64,000 nt of DNA, from positions 345,500,243 to 345,564,242 of the forward strand of contig CM040121.1 in assembly GCA_022559845.1 (NCBI GenBank). The letters run 5' to 3'. Below the pieces are notes generated by a model that saw only the letters and a program-made list of their open reading frames with translations, had not been told where the DNA came from and searched no databases. This DNA comes from Amorphophallus konjac (taxonomy: Eukaryota > Streptophyta > Magnoliopsida > Alismatales > Araceae). How positions within the stretch are numbered: the first letter of the stretch is position 1; each line of letters opens with the position of its first letter. The position numbers and the translations under genes are program-made. Below are positions 43,569 through 55,496 of the stretch, one piece after another.

Positions 43569-45221
43569 ATGGGTTCCCAAACGCCTAGTTCATATGAATG
43601 GTGGCGACACCACCAAGGATGGGGAATCCAACCCCACCACATCCGTAGGCCCGAAGCCTCGGACTCCTATGGAACCAAGGTCCCGAGCGACTACCTCAAG
43701 TGGGAAGCCGCCATGGACGCATATTTTGAGTGTTATACTATGTCCGCGGCAATGCAATTCTTTTTCGCCAAAGAGTGGCTTCTTCATGAGGCCGCCGAAA
43801 AGTGGGACTACCTTGAACGTTTGAGTGAGGTTAGGAGGCAATGGCCCATCGAGTCATGGTGGGACATGAAGAGAGAGCTTAGGAAGGTCTACGTTCCTTA
43901 ACCTGTCACCTCCAACCGACCCCACCCACTCACTTCCAATAAAGTGGGTCCAAGTCGGAAGCAAAGACCCCCACACATAGATGAGCCTAGACCCAAGCAT
44001 AGGCTGATTGACTATGGGCGAGTCCACCATGATCTCCCTACTCCAACCCACACCGTTGCCGAACTTGTGCAAATGATTTCGGATCGGGTGGATAGGAGAT
44101 GTACTTATATTGAATCGCTGGTCTCTCTTTGCCCACCTCCGAGATCAGTTATAGCCATACCCGAGCCTAGGGAGGCCATAGCCCGTAGCCCTTACCCAGC
44201 CCCATATAAGGAGTCCCTAAGCCCTCTCCCCATCTTGGAGACCCCTCCTTCATCACCCGCGAATGCTCCGTTGCCATCCTCTCCTTCCGAACTTCATCCG
44301 GAGCCATCATATTCGGAGCCACTTCAGCCAGAGCTACCCGTGTTTTTAAGGGGAAAGCTACTAGTAGCCGAACCACTTCTTAGCTGGCTTAGGACTGGCT
44401 TGGTCCCTACCCCACCTTACTCTCCACCCTGGGAGCCAATACTCTCAATAGTCCCCATTAACTCCTATCACACCACTTTCAAGTCCTTTTGCTTCATAGA
44501 ATGTGTAAAGGATCTATTAAGGAGTTTAGAATGTCAAAGGGAGCTGGCATATACATTGGCCTTAGGGTATAACCAACCCTATACCCATAGCTTTATGCTC
44601 CCATCTTTGGGGTCTATTACCTCGTTATACACCTTGGGTCTTATCAACACCGAGGTTCTGTTGCTCTTCCCCGTTCTCGATGAGCCTGCATTGGACCCCT
44701 CTTACGGTATTGCCGTCCCGAGGGAGAACCCATATCTACTCTATGAGACCACCGTCCCATCTACCATAAAGGATGAAGGTGACAACCCACACCTTCAAGA
44801 ATTTCACAATTGGGACCGTGACATCTGGGAGTCCATCTCATGGGGTCACACATTCTTTGACCCATTTTACCCCTTTTCTAGTGGGCCTCGTGACCCACCA
44901 CTTCCCTTCTCCTTTGTCAAGGAAGTCCCCTACCACGCTCTTCCCACTCGGGCCAATCAAACTCCACATAGCAATAGGTACAATTATTGGGAAGCAGGGC
45001 ATGCCTTACCTACATATAGTGGTGATGAACGTCTTAGCCCACCCACACCCACATCTGATACGAAGTCCTTGCATGCATGGTGTCTTTTTGGGTGTCTAAG
45101 AGTCCATAATCCTACCTACCTTTGGGTGCATCTAGTGTATGCATGGCACACATTCGGGTGTCCTGGCCCACCTTGCATATGTTTGGGTTGCATTGTTTGT
45201 TTGGTGTCTAGGTTTGTCTAA
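43569..45221 (+). pseudogene. E10 gag half fused to proline-rich ORF of unknown function
   Basis: One frame of 551 codons has a single TAA at 43899-43901. The start ATG at 43569 matches that of E6. Codons 1-110 are the gag half (VPSDYLKWEAAMDAYFECYT, RRQWPIESWWDMKRELRKVY). From 44070 to about 44870 it parallels E6: QMISDRVDRRC, EPREAIARSP, AEPLLSWL, NSYHTTF, PSLGSITSLYTLGL with TEVLLL, DEGD with HLQEF, and GHTFFDPF. The end is Cys/Trp-rich (WCLFGCLRVH; AWHTFGCPGPP). No zinc knuckle, protease or RT motif is visible. I do not recognise the family. The same reading frame has survived in two elements whose LTRs are clearly different families, which suggests past selection. Confidence 0.8.
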
Positions 45222-45366
45222 GGTCATGTGTGTGTTTGTTTGTTTCTGCAGTTTGTTTTTCTTTCATGTATATGGAGTTTGCATTAAGTCGTGTCCCAAT
45301 CAGGCTAGCCATGCACGTATAAGGAGTTAGCTGATACATGCTACATGTCCGTGAGTTCAAAAGGGA

Positions 45367-45564
45367 GAGTACGTCATGATCAGGGTCATACCTGAACGGT
45401 TTCCTCTTGGGGCCGTAAAGCAACTCTAGGCCCGTGATACCCGCCCTTCCCGAGTCAAGAAACAAGTGGGTTCGAATGTGTACGTTATTGAACTACCAGG
45501 TGACTATGGTGTCAGTTCGACGTTCAATGTTTCTGATCTAGTAGCATATCAGAACCCACAATGA
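45367..45564 (+). pseudogene. E10 integrase C-terminal tail
   Basis: One frame with a TAG at about 45427 reads MIRVIPERFPLGAVKQL, then VGSNVYVIELPGDYGVSSTF and NVSDLVAYQNPQ before a TGA. This is the C-terminal segment of a chromovirus integrase (the NxYVxxLP...FNVxDL pattern). The catalytic core before it is absent, so the tail is a leftover of an ancestral pol. Confidence 0.75.
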
Positions 45565-45661
45565 TCCCTAGTGAGTTTCGGGCTTTATCCCTCTATTGTG
45601 AGTGACACACCACCAGAGAGTCCACCTCTTCCAGCCTCAACGCACGCATATGGATTATATA

Positions 45662-45822
45662 CTGGATGAGCAGGTGATCACCACCAGGAAAGGAGCCTAC
45701 CAACATTTCATAGTGCGTTGGCAAGGATGACCCACGATGAACAACGCCTTTATCACATGCGGAGAGCTCAAGCTTCGGGACCCTTACTCAACGGGGTCGA
45801 GTTCCTCCCACCCAAGGAGAAT
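45662..45822 (+). pseudogene. E10 chromodomain remnant
   Basis: LDEQVITTRKGAYQHFIVRW followed by QG and a TGA, then a second frame ending LLNGVEFLPPKENW at the LTR edge. It corresponds to the E9 and E3 tails and carries the aromatic/basic pattern of plant chromodomains. Confidence 0.6.
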
Positions 45823-47982
45823 TGGTGCGGACACCAGAGCGGGCGAGTAGCACGAACCAGCAAGCCGACGGTACCATACGCGGAGCACCAATCGGACTAC
45901 ATCAGCTTTCCTTTGAAATGGAGATAGTTTGGCTTGAGTTTAGTTACTTTTAGCCTTTGTTTACATTGAATTTGGGCTTGTAATATGTATGTTTACTTGG
46001 GTTTTCTTTTTGGGCTGATTGTAAGGCTATTAAAAGCCATTTGGTTTAAAGCCCCTTTAGCATCCATTAAGGAGGAGTGGCCTTGGACCATTATGATGGA
46101 TCCATAAACCATGTAAGGTCCAATTGGGCTTCCTTCCTTCATGGGCCTTCTAGATGGGAAAGGCCCTAAGCCATACATGGTTGAGTGGGCTTAAGGGTGG
46201 CCATGGACCAAACTTGGCCCAATATCGGCCCATGAAGGGGGCGCCCCCTTCTTTGGAAGTATTAGGCTAGTTATTTTGTTTTCTTTTCTTCCCTCCCCCA
46301 TTTACCACATGGGAACATGAAAAATGGCAGCTGGTCCAAATGTATGGCTGCCACCTACCCCCCTTCCCTTTGAAATTCAAAGGTAGGTGAAAGTTAGGCA
46401 AGTCTAGTGTTCCCTTGTCCCCCTCTCTCCCTCTCTTAGTCAAAGGGGCGCAGCCCCCTCCCCTTCCCCTTGTTCCATCGAACTCCCCAGCCCCCTCCCC
46501 TTGCCAAACCACTATATAAACACTTGTATTATGTTAGTGCAAAGGTTAATGAAGTTTTTGTGAGAGAAATTTGCAATTAGAGAGTGATTCTCTTGTTTCC
46601 CCCTTGGGTGTGATACCCTGCCCTGTCCTGTGACGGGACTGATCTTGGGCGTGTGACTCACCCCCTATCCTCCCCCATCCTCTTGTCATCTGCTTCCACC
46701 AAAATTCTCAGTGATACTTCATCGAGTCAGGAAGATTTGAGAGGTGGTTTTGCGTCGATCGGAGTTCTGGATCGCCCGCAGTAATTCGTTTCGTGACAGC
46801 GCGCAGATCTGCCACAGCCTGCTGTCCAGATCTGGAGTTTCCTGATTACAAATTTCCCCAGATCTCCTCTCAAGCCTTCTGGAGTTTCCTTTCAGAGTGG
46901 TAGTAGGATTTGAGTCCTCTTCGCGCTGCCGCTGATCTCGTCTCGATCCGAGATCTGTGCTGATCGTGGTGATGATTCTCGTGGGATCGCGCAAGCTGAT
47001 ATATGCAGATCCGACTCATAACCAGAGCCGACTTCCAGAGTCTGCCCCGCCTCATCCCATCCAGATCTGTGTGAGATCTTTGGAGTACTTCTTCCTCTGG
47101 ACGTCGCCGATGAGCTCCCACAGACGGCGCCTCGATCCGACATCGGCAACCAATTTTACCATATATAATTAATTGTGTTCCTGTGCAGTTCTGAGTGCAC
47201 AAAACCAGAAGCTCAGTTTAGTCGCTGCTGCACCCAGATCTGAAAAGATCTGATCACGCCCTTCGGAGTAGGTGAACTACGTCATGTCGCCGACGTTCTC
47301 CAACAAACGGCACTCCGATCCGCCATCAGATCTTGGCGTACCGGTCTTCGCAAGTTTGCTGCACAGGGTGACCAGCGTGGGCAGAACCAAGTCGGCTTCC
47401 ATCGGCTCACCCGATCGGCTCCGACTCGCGTCCCTCGCCTCCTGCGAGTGTGGCCCGTCAACCCGAGTTCCAGCAATCCCAAAATTGGCATTTGTTGCCC
47501 TATACCTCCCTGCATGGAGTGGGTAACTATTTCTGAATTTGTAATCTTATTGCATATGTGTATTGGGGTTGTCGGATTCGGCCGGGAATTCTTCCCCACG
47601 CCTAGTCGTGGAGGTACGCGCTTCGTTCCACCCTCACATTGCTGGTTTAGTATATTTTCTATCATGCTACGTTTGTGAGAATAGGGTCGTTAGCTAGCTA
47701 CAAATCACCGTGATTATTAGTTGTGAGCGCCTGTTCCATAGCTCCAGTCGAGCACCGAGCTCGGACTACACCACCCTAGGCGACAGTGGTTCCTTAACCT
47801 TGCGATCCCCATGTTTCCCTCGCAAAGGACGATCATCGGGCTAGTTAGAGTGCTGTTGAGAGACGTCTCCACCCGGAGAACGCCACGGTGGTCAGCCGCC
47901 CGGCTTGCCTTTAGTGTGTTAGTGTTGGCCGCACATCGAGTCCGTCGTACGTCTTAGCCATGTCTTCATCCGTCCCGCATCA
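45823..47982 (+). repeat. E10 3' LTR
   Basis: It runs from TGGTGCGGACACCAG to ATCCGTCCCGCATCA, 2160 bases; U5 hairpin at 47596-47611 and TATA at 46512-46521. Differences from the 5' copy are few and scattered. Confidence 0.95.
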
Positions 47983-48383
47983 CGGGTCACCCACAAGTCT
48001 GTCAAAGGTAGCCGGTCCTTCCACCAAGCGAGGTAACACCCATACACCATGCTCCCGGAGGCAGTAACCTATTCATCTAATATCCGCTCTACTTGCTCAT
48101 GCTGGTCTCTCTGGGCTGGTGGATTTCTCTCAAGGGTAGGTGCTCTCTCAAGGGAGGGGATGAGCTCAATTTCTTCACTAGGTGCCACCGTGGGACCCCT
48201 ATATGGCACAAGTCCAGCCACATTGAAAGTAGTGCTTACTCTGTACTCCTCGGGGAGGTCTAACACATAAGCATTAGTGCCGATGCACCTCAGAACCTGG
48301 AAGGGACCTGTTCCATGAGACCTCTGTTTTGAGACATTCCTAGAGACGAATATCTTAGTCCTCACCATCGCAAAATCACCCAC
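47983..48383 (-). pseudogene. E9 integrase C-terminal tail and chromodomain start
   Basis: On the minus strand it reads GPFQVLRCIGTNAYVLDLP, then STTFNVAGLVPYRG, a Glu/Pro linker and ILDE. A TAG at 48069 follows, then the chromodomain GSMVYGCYLAWWKDRLPL with TDLWVT, which is cut by E10. The GPF and FNV patterns identify a Ty3/gypsy integrase C-terminus. The rest of the chromodomain is at 41037-40966. Confidence 0.8.
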
Positions 48384-48419
48384 ACGGAATTCTTGGTGGC
48401 AGCGGTGGGAATCGGCCGG

Positions 48420-49052
48420 TCATTTGTAAACCTTATTGTGGTTGTGCTTGCCATGCAACTTTATGAATGTTGAACCTCTAGAGATGAAGGGAGGGCCTGG
48501 ACAACCAAATTCAGCCCTATCAAGTGTTACATTGGTTTTGACAGACTTAGGAGGACCGGGGCATCCATAAATGATTCTATCAGGTATGGGTGCAGTGAAT
48601 GCCGGAGGACCCGGACTTCCATGTGTACTTCTATCATGCATAAGATGGATGATGAGTGGGGGAGGACCTGCATATCCAAATGTAAACCTGTCGTGCACTA
48701 GACCTAATGTGTGTGTGACACAAATAAGATGACCTGACTTACTAGCCCTACCAAATGATGCAAAATGTAGTGACACATGCATTCCCATCCAAATGGCATC
48801 TTCTATGTGTATGTCTTGGTGTGGGAGTTTCCACTCATAGGGGTCGAAGGGGTCTAGGAAAATGGAGTGGGCTTGGTCCAATAAGGTGGGTGAGTGTAGG
48901 AAGGAGTGGGTGGTGAGTGATGCAGGTTGGTCACATGAGTTGGAAGGGGTCAAAAGGATCAAGATGGGTCGAGGGGTGAGTGAAGTGGAGGTGGGCCTCA
49001 ATCCAAGAGATAGACCTTGGGTCCCTAGCGCACGTGGGGAAGTGGAAATCAT
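48420..49052 (-). CDS. E9 ORF with DR-x-x-x-G-x-PGPP repeats
   Basis: An open frame of 210 codons with no match to a family I know. The first 110 residues are Ser/Thr/Pro/Leu-rich and include FLDPFDPY, like the FFDPFDPF and FFDPFYPF of the E6/E10 ORFs. Residues 121-196 hold four tandem repeats of 18-20 residues starting D-R and centred on GYAGPP, GSPGPP, GCPGPP and GCPGPP. E10 and E6 have one such motif near the ORF end. It may be the downstream half of the same kind of ORF, read through a frame change. Whether it was ever translated is unknown; the integrase tail follows 37 bases later. Confidence 0.5.
   Translation of the reverse strand: MISTSPRALGTQGLSLGLRPTSTSLTPRPILILLTPSNSCDQPASLTTHSFLHSPTLLDQAHSIFLDPFDPYEWKLPHQDIHIEDAIWMGMHVSLHFASFGRASKSGHLICVTHTLGLVHDRFTFGYAGPPPLIIHLMHDRSTHGSPGPPAFTAPIPDRIIYGCPGPPKSVKTNVTLDRAEFGCPGPPFISRGSTFIKLHGKHNHNKVYK
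48465..48692 (-). repeat. Four 54-60 bp repeats encoding DR...GxPGPP
   Basis: Repeat starts (Asp) at residues 121, 140, 158 and 178 of the 210-codon frame. The GPP core is constant while flanking residues vary. Confidence 0.75.
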
Positions 49053-49267
49053 GAACCCGATGGGACCTAACCTAATGCTCCTTGCAAAGGGGCGAGGGGT
49101 AGGGAAAGGTGTAGGAGGGCAAGGAGGTGGGTTGGCAATGAGGGGCTAGTGGGAAGGGATCATGCGGATCTAGGAGGACTTGGGTTGAGGGGAATGAGGC
49201 TTCTTGCCATCCTAGACCTTGACACTCCAAAGCATACAATCCCTAGTGTGGCCTAGGCACTCGTTTC

Positions 49268-51020
49268 TGTAGATATATTTTCTCCTCCCGATCCGTTTCT
49301 TTTCCAAATGTCTTCCCAATTGTCTATTCTATCATATCCGGCATGGGAAGCAAATGAAGACAGAAGAAAAAGGGGGAACAAAAACCTGTGATCGCCACCA
49401 AAGCGCCGAGCGTGATGAACACGCCGTGCTTTGGAAAGAGGGGGAGACACTCGCCTGGCTGCAACGTTGGGAAGATGAACGGTTCAAGGAGAACTGCCTA
49501 TAGGATGCACGGTCTTACGATAGACCGCCTAAGGGCGTTGCAGAAGGTGCGGGATGAAGGACTCCTGGCTGTTGAACGGCTCTTTCTCGACCGCAGGAAG
49601 AAGATGTACAGTCCAGTCTGCACCGCACGTCTTCTTGAACGGACTGTGTAGAACCGCGCAAGACCACCAAGCCAGAAGTCGCAAAGGGGTCCAGCCTCCA
49701 CCCTCTCCAGTCGGCCAGAGGGGATGGGCCTCGTGCTAGGGATTGGTGACCTGCAAAACGACGTAAAAACACAAAGAAACAACCTAGATTAGAACTGAAT
49801 GGTGTAGTATATGTCAAAATAACAAGGAATGAACGTGAATAAGTGGAAAGGGGGATACCTGGGGGATTTTAAACCCCTAGGGTGGCAAAAATGCAGGTGG
49901 ATGTGTGCATGGCAATGAGAATGAAGAAGAACGTGGGAAGAAAGTAGTGAAAGTAATGCATGCAATGACCAAAGGTGACGAAACCTATCAAACATAAAAG
50001 ACTCAAAACTCGACTACTCCCTGAACCGGAGGCTTGTATGGACGTAGAAAGCCTCCCTCCTTAGTGCTAGGTCGCTCAAGAATGCGACAGGGCTTCGCCG
50101 TTGACCAAAAATCTCCCCCCCTTTTCCAACCCGGCCTTTAGGGTCTATTTATAGAGCCTAGCAAGCCTAGCTCGAAAATAGGGTTTAGAGGAATTTTCAG
50201 ATCGAGATAATCAAAGGAAAATCGTAGATAAATGAATTATCTTTCATCCAGTCGAAACGGCACCCAAAATGATTGATTATCCGCGGAGAAAATGATGGAA
50301 GAAGTCAAGGATAAAACCACGAAAAAAGGATAAAATCTGATGAAATTCAGCATTCGAACGGATGAACGGTCTTACGATAGACCGCTCAACTGGATGGGCG
50401 GCCTGTCAAGAACCGTCCAACTCTGGCGGTGATAATTCCAAAAAAAAGGATAATCATCCCCTTAATTATCCATTAACCAACCGAAATGGTCGCCGTTGGA
50501 CTCTCATAGTTGAACGGCTATGATAGGACCGTCCAATGGAACGAGCGGCCAAGGTCCAACCGTTTAACTCTTGTCGGTGATAAATGAAAAAAATGGATAA
50601 TTATCTGAGAGATGTTTAGGCTTTAGGACTCTGGAAGAAGAACGGTGCACTGCAGACCATTCATTATATTGAACGGCTAGGAGTAAACCGCATAAGCCTT
50701 TGTCGGTGGAAATTCAGAAAATCATTAGAAATCAACCATAAATATATGAACGGTCTATATCTAACCGCCCAAGTGTTGAACGGCTGAGGATGAACCGTAC
50801 ATGCTCCTGGACACTTGATTTTCATAAACATGTTCAATTAACCAAAAACGAACGCCATTAAGCCCTGAATCGATACGGACCCAACCAAGGAGGGAGGTTA
50901 CCCATAAAACTGGCCCATGATTTACCAGAAAACGCCCAGCGAGTGATGGACAACTCGAGGCATCAACAAATGGGAGTAAGAGGAATGACTCAACTTCTCG
51001 GTAAAAAATGGGTGTCAACA
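49268..51020 (-). repeat. E11 3' LTR
   Basis: It runs from TGTAGATATATTTTC to GGTGTCAACA, 1753 bases. It is clearly the E8 LTR family but more divergent than the two E8 copies are from each other. It keeps the hairpins at 49510-49527 and 50368-50385 and a TATA at 50144-50155. Confidence 0.9.
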
Positions 51021-52406
51021 GATGCCCCTCCTTAACGTCCTCTTTGCAGGGGAGCGAGCGGAGGTGAAGCGAAAATGCAGCGGAGCGGGCTGAAAAGTGG
51101 GCGTTAAGGTAAAACGACACCCGTTTCTACCAACAAGCGATAGGAATCTTTCGGAAAACTCTGAACAAAACGCAAGGAAGGATAAAACGAAAAGTGACAC
51201 CAGTCTGGAGGAACTAAACTAAATGAAATAACTCGACAAGACCAACCTCATGGGGGACACAATCCCACGGTCCAATGAGGAGGGCAAAAGCAGGCAGCAA
51301 AAGTAAATGAAACAGGCTAAAGCTCCAGACGGGGACCTCTTAATCAACCAAACCAAGCGAATCGACCAGAGAGAACCTTCCAACTCAGAGTGGAATTAGT
51401 TCCTCTTACTAAAACACTGAACGCATAGCTAACCATCACTGATGGGACATTCTGTAGGCAAACCATGGGGCATGAAAGCTCAAAAGATGCGTATGATGCA
51501 TGCTGGGCTAAAATAAATAAAATCATTAAAACAAATGCGAAGAAAGATTAAAATATAAAATACTCAAGAATAATATTGCTAAGCTGGGAGAATCAGAGTG
51601 AAAACACGATCCGCAACCACGACGTGCAGGATAGAACCATCCTCCCCGTGACATCCCAACCTAACGGCCTATCCGAAGATCAAACACATGAACTTGGATC
51701 ATCATCATTTTTGTTGAAGGGGAACATCAGATCCTGGAACACGTAGATAACCAACTGGTTCTTGAGATAATATATTATAATACCATATAATAATGCAATA
51801 AGGGTGACAAGGATAGAAGGCCATACCTGACTTACCTGTGCAGGTGAAACGGCAAGTTTTTTGGATTTTCTTTTCGGATTTTTTGTGTGGATCTTTTTTA
51901 TGAATGAGACAAATGAGACAATCATAGCAGTTAACATAATGACAAACAACATGACATAACATGACGAATGGAAACAACACAACAAGACGAACAAGCACAT
52001 AGGCAATGGCATAAACGGATAATACGTATGCATGAACATGATGTGACGAGACAACAATCGGCAGGACAACACATGGTTGGGATAAGAAACATGATGGATC
52101 ACACGGTTGGGACAACACATGGAACATAGAGAGACGACTAACAACACGTGGTGAGGAACAAAACAACAAGTGTGGGACGACACGGTGGGACATAGAAGCG
52201 GGATAAGGACACAGCGAGACAAAAGACATGAACAAATACGCACTTCAATCAAAACTCAAGATCCGAATGAAGCAGAATCGCCAGGTTAATAATCGTGAGG
52301 CAAAGCCTTCTCACATAAAGATATGATCATTGCAAACAAAAGCTGAGGAAGGACGTGAGCTTCAGAACAGATCAAGAGAGTGGATTGAAGAAGGGAACAA
52401 ATCAAA
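51021..52406 (-). other. E11 internal region, non-coding or decayed
   Basis: It starts with the purine tract (AAGGAGGGGCATC on the minus strand). One frame ends LRRGIC like the E8 unknown ORF; beyond this nothing matches the E8 gag. Two overlapping frames of 176 and 190 codons (51680-52252) are rich in Cys, Val, Leu and Ser but have no family features. An AT-rich, repetitive ACAACA/ATGACA composition prevails around 51900-52150. Confidence 0.5.
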
Positions 52407-53576
52407 TGCCACGCCCCGAGCCTTTATTACAGCGGAAGACTCGCTCGGGGAGCCCGAACAGCCGGCATGGTAAGCCTCTTGCAAGCAAGAATCAATCAGA
52501 GCGCAAGACAATCACACAAGTAAATGCAATTGCACAAGATTTAATCAAACTTCAACTTTATTTCATAATGCTCAATATTCAATATACAATCACTAATTTG
52601 ATTTCCATTCTACTAGACTCAAGAAATAGGAAAATTACATTGACTCAATCTAGACACTTTAACTTCCTAAGTCTTCACTCTCATCTTTATAACACTTTCA
52701 CTCGCTTTCGGACCCGCTACTAGTATAGCCCGAATCTGAATCTGAACTATTTCCATCTCCTGAAAAATATTGGAAAGTAGGTCATGAGCACACTTGCCCA
52801 GTAGGTATCTTCGCATCAACATGAAGGCACTATTTAAGTAATTATCATTTTTAGCTCTAAAGAAATAAGGTAAAATCATGCGAATGTGAATCAATCATGC
52901 GATCAAATCAATAGAAGCAAGATAACCGTGTAAGATAGAATGATCAAGAATGAGCTAGCAAGAATATAACAAGAACATGATATTGGCCTTCCATGAACAA
53001 GAATGTAACGAGATTGTACTAGCAAGCCACATATTCATCACACTAGTCTCTTTTGAGTACATAGTTCGTGAATTTCTGTGGAATATCAAGTAAGAATGTC
53101 ATGTCGTGCCGTGGATCTTCACTTATTTATAGAAATAGTACTCCCAGCGCAATGCGATGCCAGTAGCATCATACCCCATGGTTTATAAAATAGTATGTTT
53201 TCGGCAATCAGCCGAGGGGACTAGCATAGAGCCCTTGAACACAATCAGTGCTCGATCGCATCTTCAGTTATAAATTAAGCTACTTCCACGCAGTATAGCA
53301 GTAACGTATGGCCCAGAATATAGCACTTCCAATAATTCCATGATAACTAAAATCAATGAATGAATGCTTCAACATAAGAATGTAGGAGTCAAGAAATAGA
53401 CTTTAAACAATGTCATGCTCATAGAAATAAATCGACAGCATAACGGTATTTTCCTTAACTTCCATTTCTTTTAGATCAATTTAAGCAATATGACAAGTTC
53501 TAGATCATCAAGGTTTGTCTAGAATCATTGGAATATCAAGCCTTGGTCAAACCTTGGGTTAACAAATGCAAGCTAC

Positions 53577-53602
53577 GTAACGGTCATTGGCTGGGCCGTT
53601 AC
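53577..53602. repeat. GTAACGG/CCGTTAC hairpin
   Basis: Perfect 7-bp arms with a 12-base loop. A second perfect copy is at 54379-54404; weaker ones lie at 53700-53730 and 54240-54330. Confidence 0.85.
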
Positions 53603-54981
53603 ATTATGTAACGCGCCAGTAATAGACCGTTACAGTGATCCGAGTCCAGAAGGATAAAAATAGACCCAGAGGAATGTGACGGTCTGGCACTGGGCCGTTA
53701 CGTGATCCTGATGGTCCAGTTCAAGGCCGTTATATTTCAAGAATCAAAACCAAGATAGAGTGTTCTAATTAATGGGCTTTCATTGGTACAACCAACTCGG
53801 CGTCCTAGTGGGAATCCCAGGCTCGCAGAGAATTACGGAGGCCTTAAAATAATGATTTCCTAGTCCATTGGAAGGAATATCTAATAGAGAGGTCCTCATG
53901 TCCAAGATGGTGTTCCTATAGTGCAAAGTGTGAACTAATGACAACATACCGGAATATGTGCCATGTACGTATAGAATTGACTCTATTGACAGAGAGAGAT
54001 ATGTATAATCAATGTGAAAATCATGATAAAAACTCTGTCAATACAATGTTAAAAAGTCATGCTTTATTGTACAAAACTATAGAATTTGGTTTAACATAAC
54101 TTAAGTAGAAGTGATGACAAAACATGCAATACCTATCATGAACAATCAAATATCCTCAAAATCACATGATTAGGTTTAAAACTTAGGTAACTAGGTTTTA
54201 ACCATAATAAGATTGGCAGGTTTTATTCTGTCATAGGGTTGACAGAACACAGGATATAACGGTCTGAAGATGGGGCGTCACTGTTATTGTGACGGTCAGG
54301 ACCCAGCCGTTACATTAATGTAACGCGTCTGTCCAAGCGCGTTAGAAACAACAGTACAATTCAAATATCACAGAGTGTGTAACGGTTTGTCGTAGGGCCG
54401 TTACTTGAAAGCGACGGTCCTATGATAATGCGTTACAATATCTGCTAACAGAAACAATCATAGAAACTAAGCGATCAACTCACATCATGTCTTTTATCAA
54501 AACATGATGAGTTTCTAGTCATGTTAACGAAGTAAGGCCATCTACATGCATAGGAAATCATGAATAGATGAATAGTCATGTTTTAATTTCTTAATTTGGC
54601 TAAGAGGTGCATGATGTGCATAGAACAAATAAAACATGAAATCAATGCTCTATAATGCATGGAATTCAATCAAACCAGAGGGCTTTTAGTCCGATCATGC
54701 TATTTTTTCCGTTCATGAGATAACCTACCTCTTACTTAGACTGTAGTTTCTGAATTTGGTTGAGAACCTTGCCCTAGATCCCTTCCTTCTCTTGTGACTT
54801 TTTCAGCAACTTCTTTAGGCTCTAACTCCACACCCTCTTGACCTAAAGATGTGAAATTCGGAGGGGAGTTAGTCTAAAGTATTGTAAACAAATACCTCTA
54901 AATAACTTACCTGAGATAATGACTCCTTACCTTGCTTCTTTACGTCCCAAAAGTAGGGGTCGCACAGTTCAGAACTATGCC

Positions 54982-54993
54982 CTCTTTATAGAG
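54982..54993 (-). promoter_or_regulatory. E12 LTR TATA box
   Basis: CTCTATAAAGAG on the minus strand, about 510 bases into the LTR as in E1. Confidence 0.55.
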
Positions 54994-55496
54994 TTTAGGC
55001 TAGGGTTTAAGGATTAGATCGAGTTTAGAGTCCTTATTTCATCAAATCCCAATCTCTAAGAGTCCTTAGTAACATTACAAGCCTTCCCAAGTCGATCCAT
55101 AGTAGATAGGAACATCAAGTTCCAATCTTTTCATGAGTTCCTTCACTCACGAAACTTACAGGCATGTAACGGTCTGGAGACCACGCGTTACATGGATGTA
55201 GCGGTCTTACGATAGACCGTTACAGTCATCGTAGGTAGAATTTCTAAATCATTAAAACTCTTTTATTAATTATCCACATCATTATAATTAATACTTATCC
55301 TAAAATCCGTGGATAGGCATGAATACCTTCTAGAATATGGGCCTAACTTAATGGGCCTGAGTGAAAAATCTTTTAGACTTTAATTAAGTGGGTTGGGTTA
55401 ATTGATCAACACTACTTGGCCTTATAATGACTTATTAATCAAATAAACTATTTATAAATTTATTTAGGCCTTTATTATTTATGAAGTTCTGGGGCA

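Larger units (their letters stand above)
41038..47982 (+). mobile_element. E10: complete pol-less chromovirus derivative
   Basis: Two LTRs (2158 and 2160 bases), a variant Met primer site, a gag half fused to the same unknown proline-rich ORF as in E6, an integrase C-terminal tail and a chromodomain remnant. It interrupts the chromodomain of E9: the two halves at 47983 and 41037 join in order. The flanks aaggg and cgggt do not form a clean 5-base duplication. Confidence 0.92.
38541..49267 (-). mobile_element. E9: chromovirus derivative (reverse), split by E10
   Basis: On the minus strand, the visible order from right to left is a proline-rich/PGPP-repeat ORF (49052-48420), an integrase C-terminal tail (48383-48069), a chromodomain start (48068-47983), the E10 insertion, the chromodomain end (41037-40966) and a 3' LTR (40965-38541). 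E11 cuts it at 49267. The ORF sits where the integrase core should be, so this too seems a pol-deficient derivative. It sits in the integrase of E7; the LTR family is that of E3. Confidence 0.8.
49268..52406 (-). mobile_element. E11: Ogre/Tat-like element of the E8 family (reverse), partial
   Basis: A 3' LTR (49268-51020) followed on the right by internal sequence up to the E12 insertion. It sits in E9. The boundary GATGCCCCTCCTTAAC after the LTR is identical to that of E8. The rest lies right of E12 and E13, outside the window. Confidence 0.85.

Noticed and set aside
41033..47987. Clean target duplication for E10
   Set aside because: Flanks aaggg and cgggt do not match as 5-mers with TG/CA ends; the insertion itself is supported by the rejoined E9 chromodomain.
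51680..52252. Cys/Val/Leu-rich 190- and 176-codon frames in E11
   Set aside because: Two overlapping minus frames in a repetitive ACAACA/ATGACA region; hydrophobic runs follow from composition and no family is recognised.
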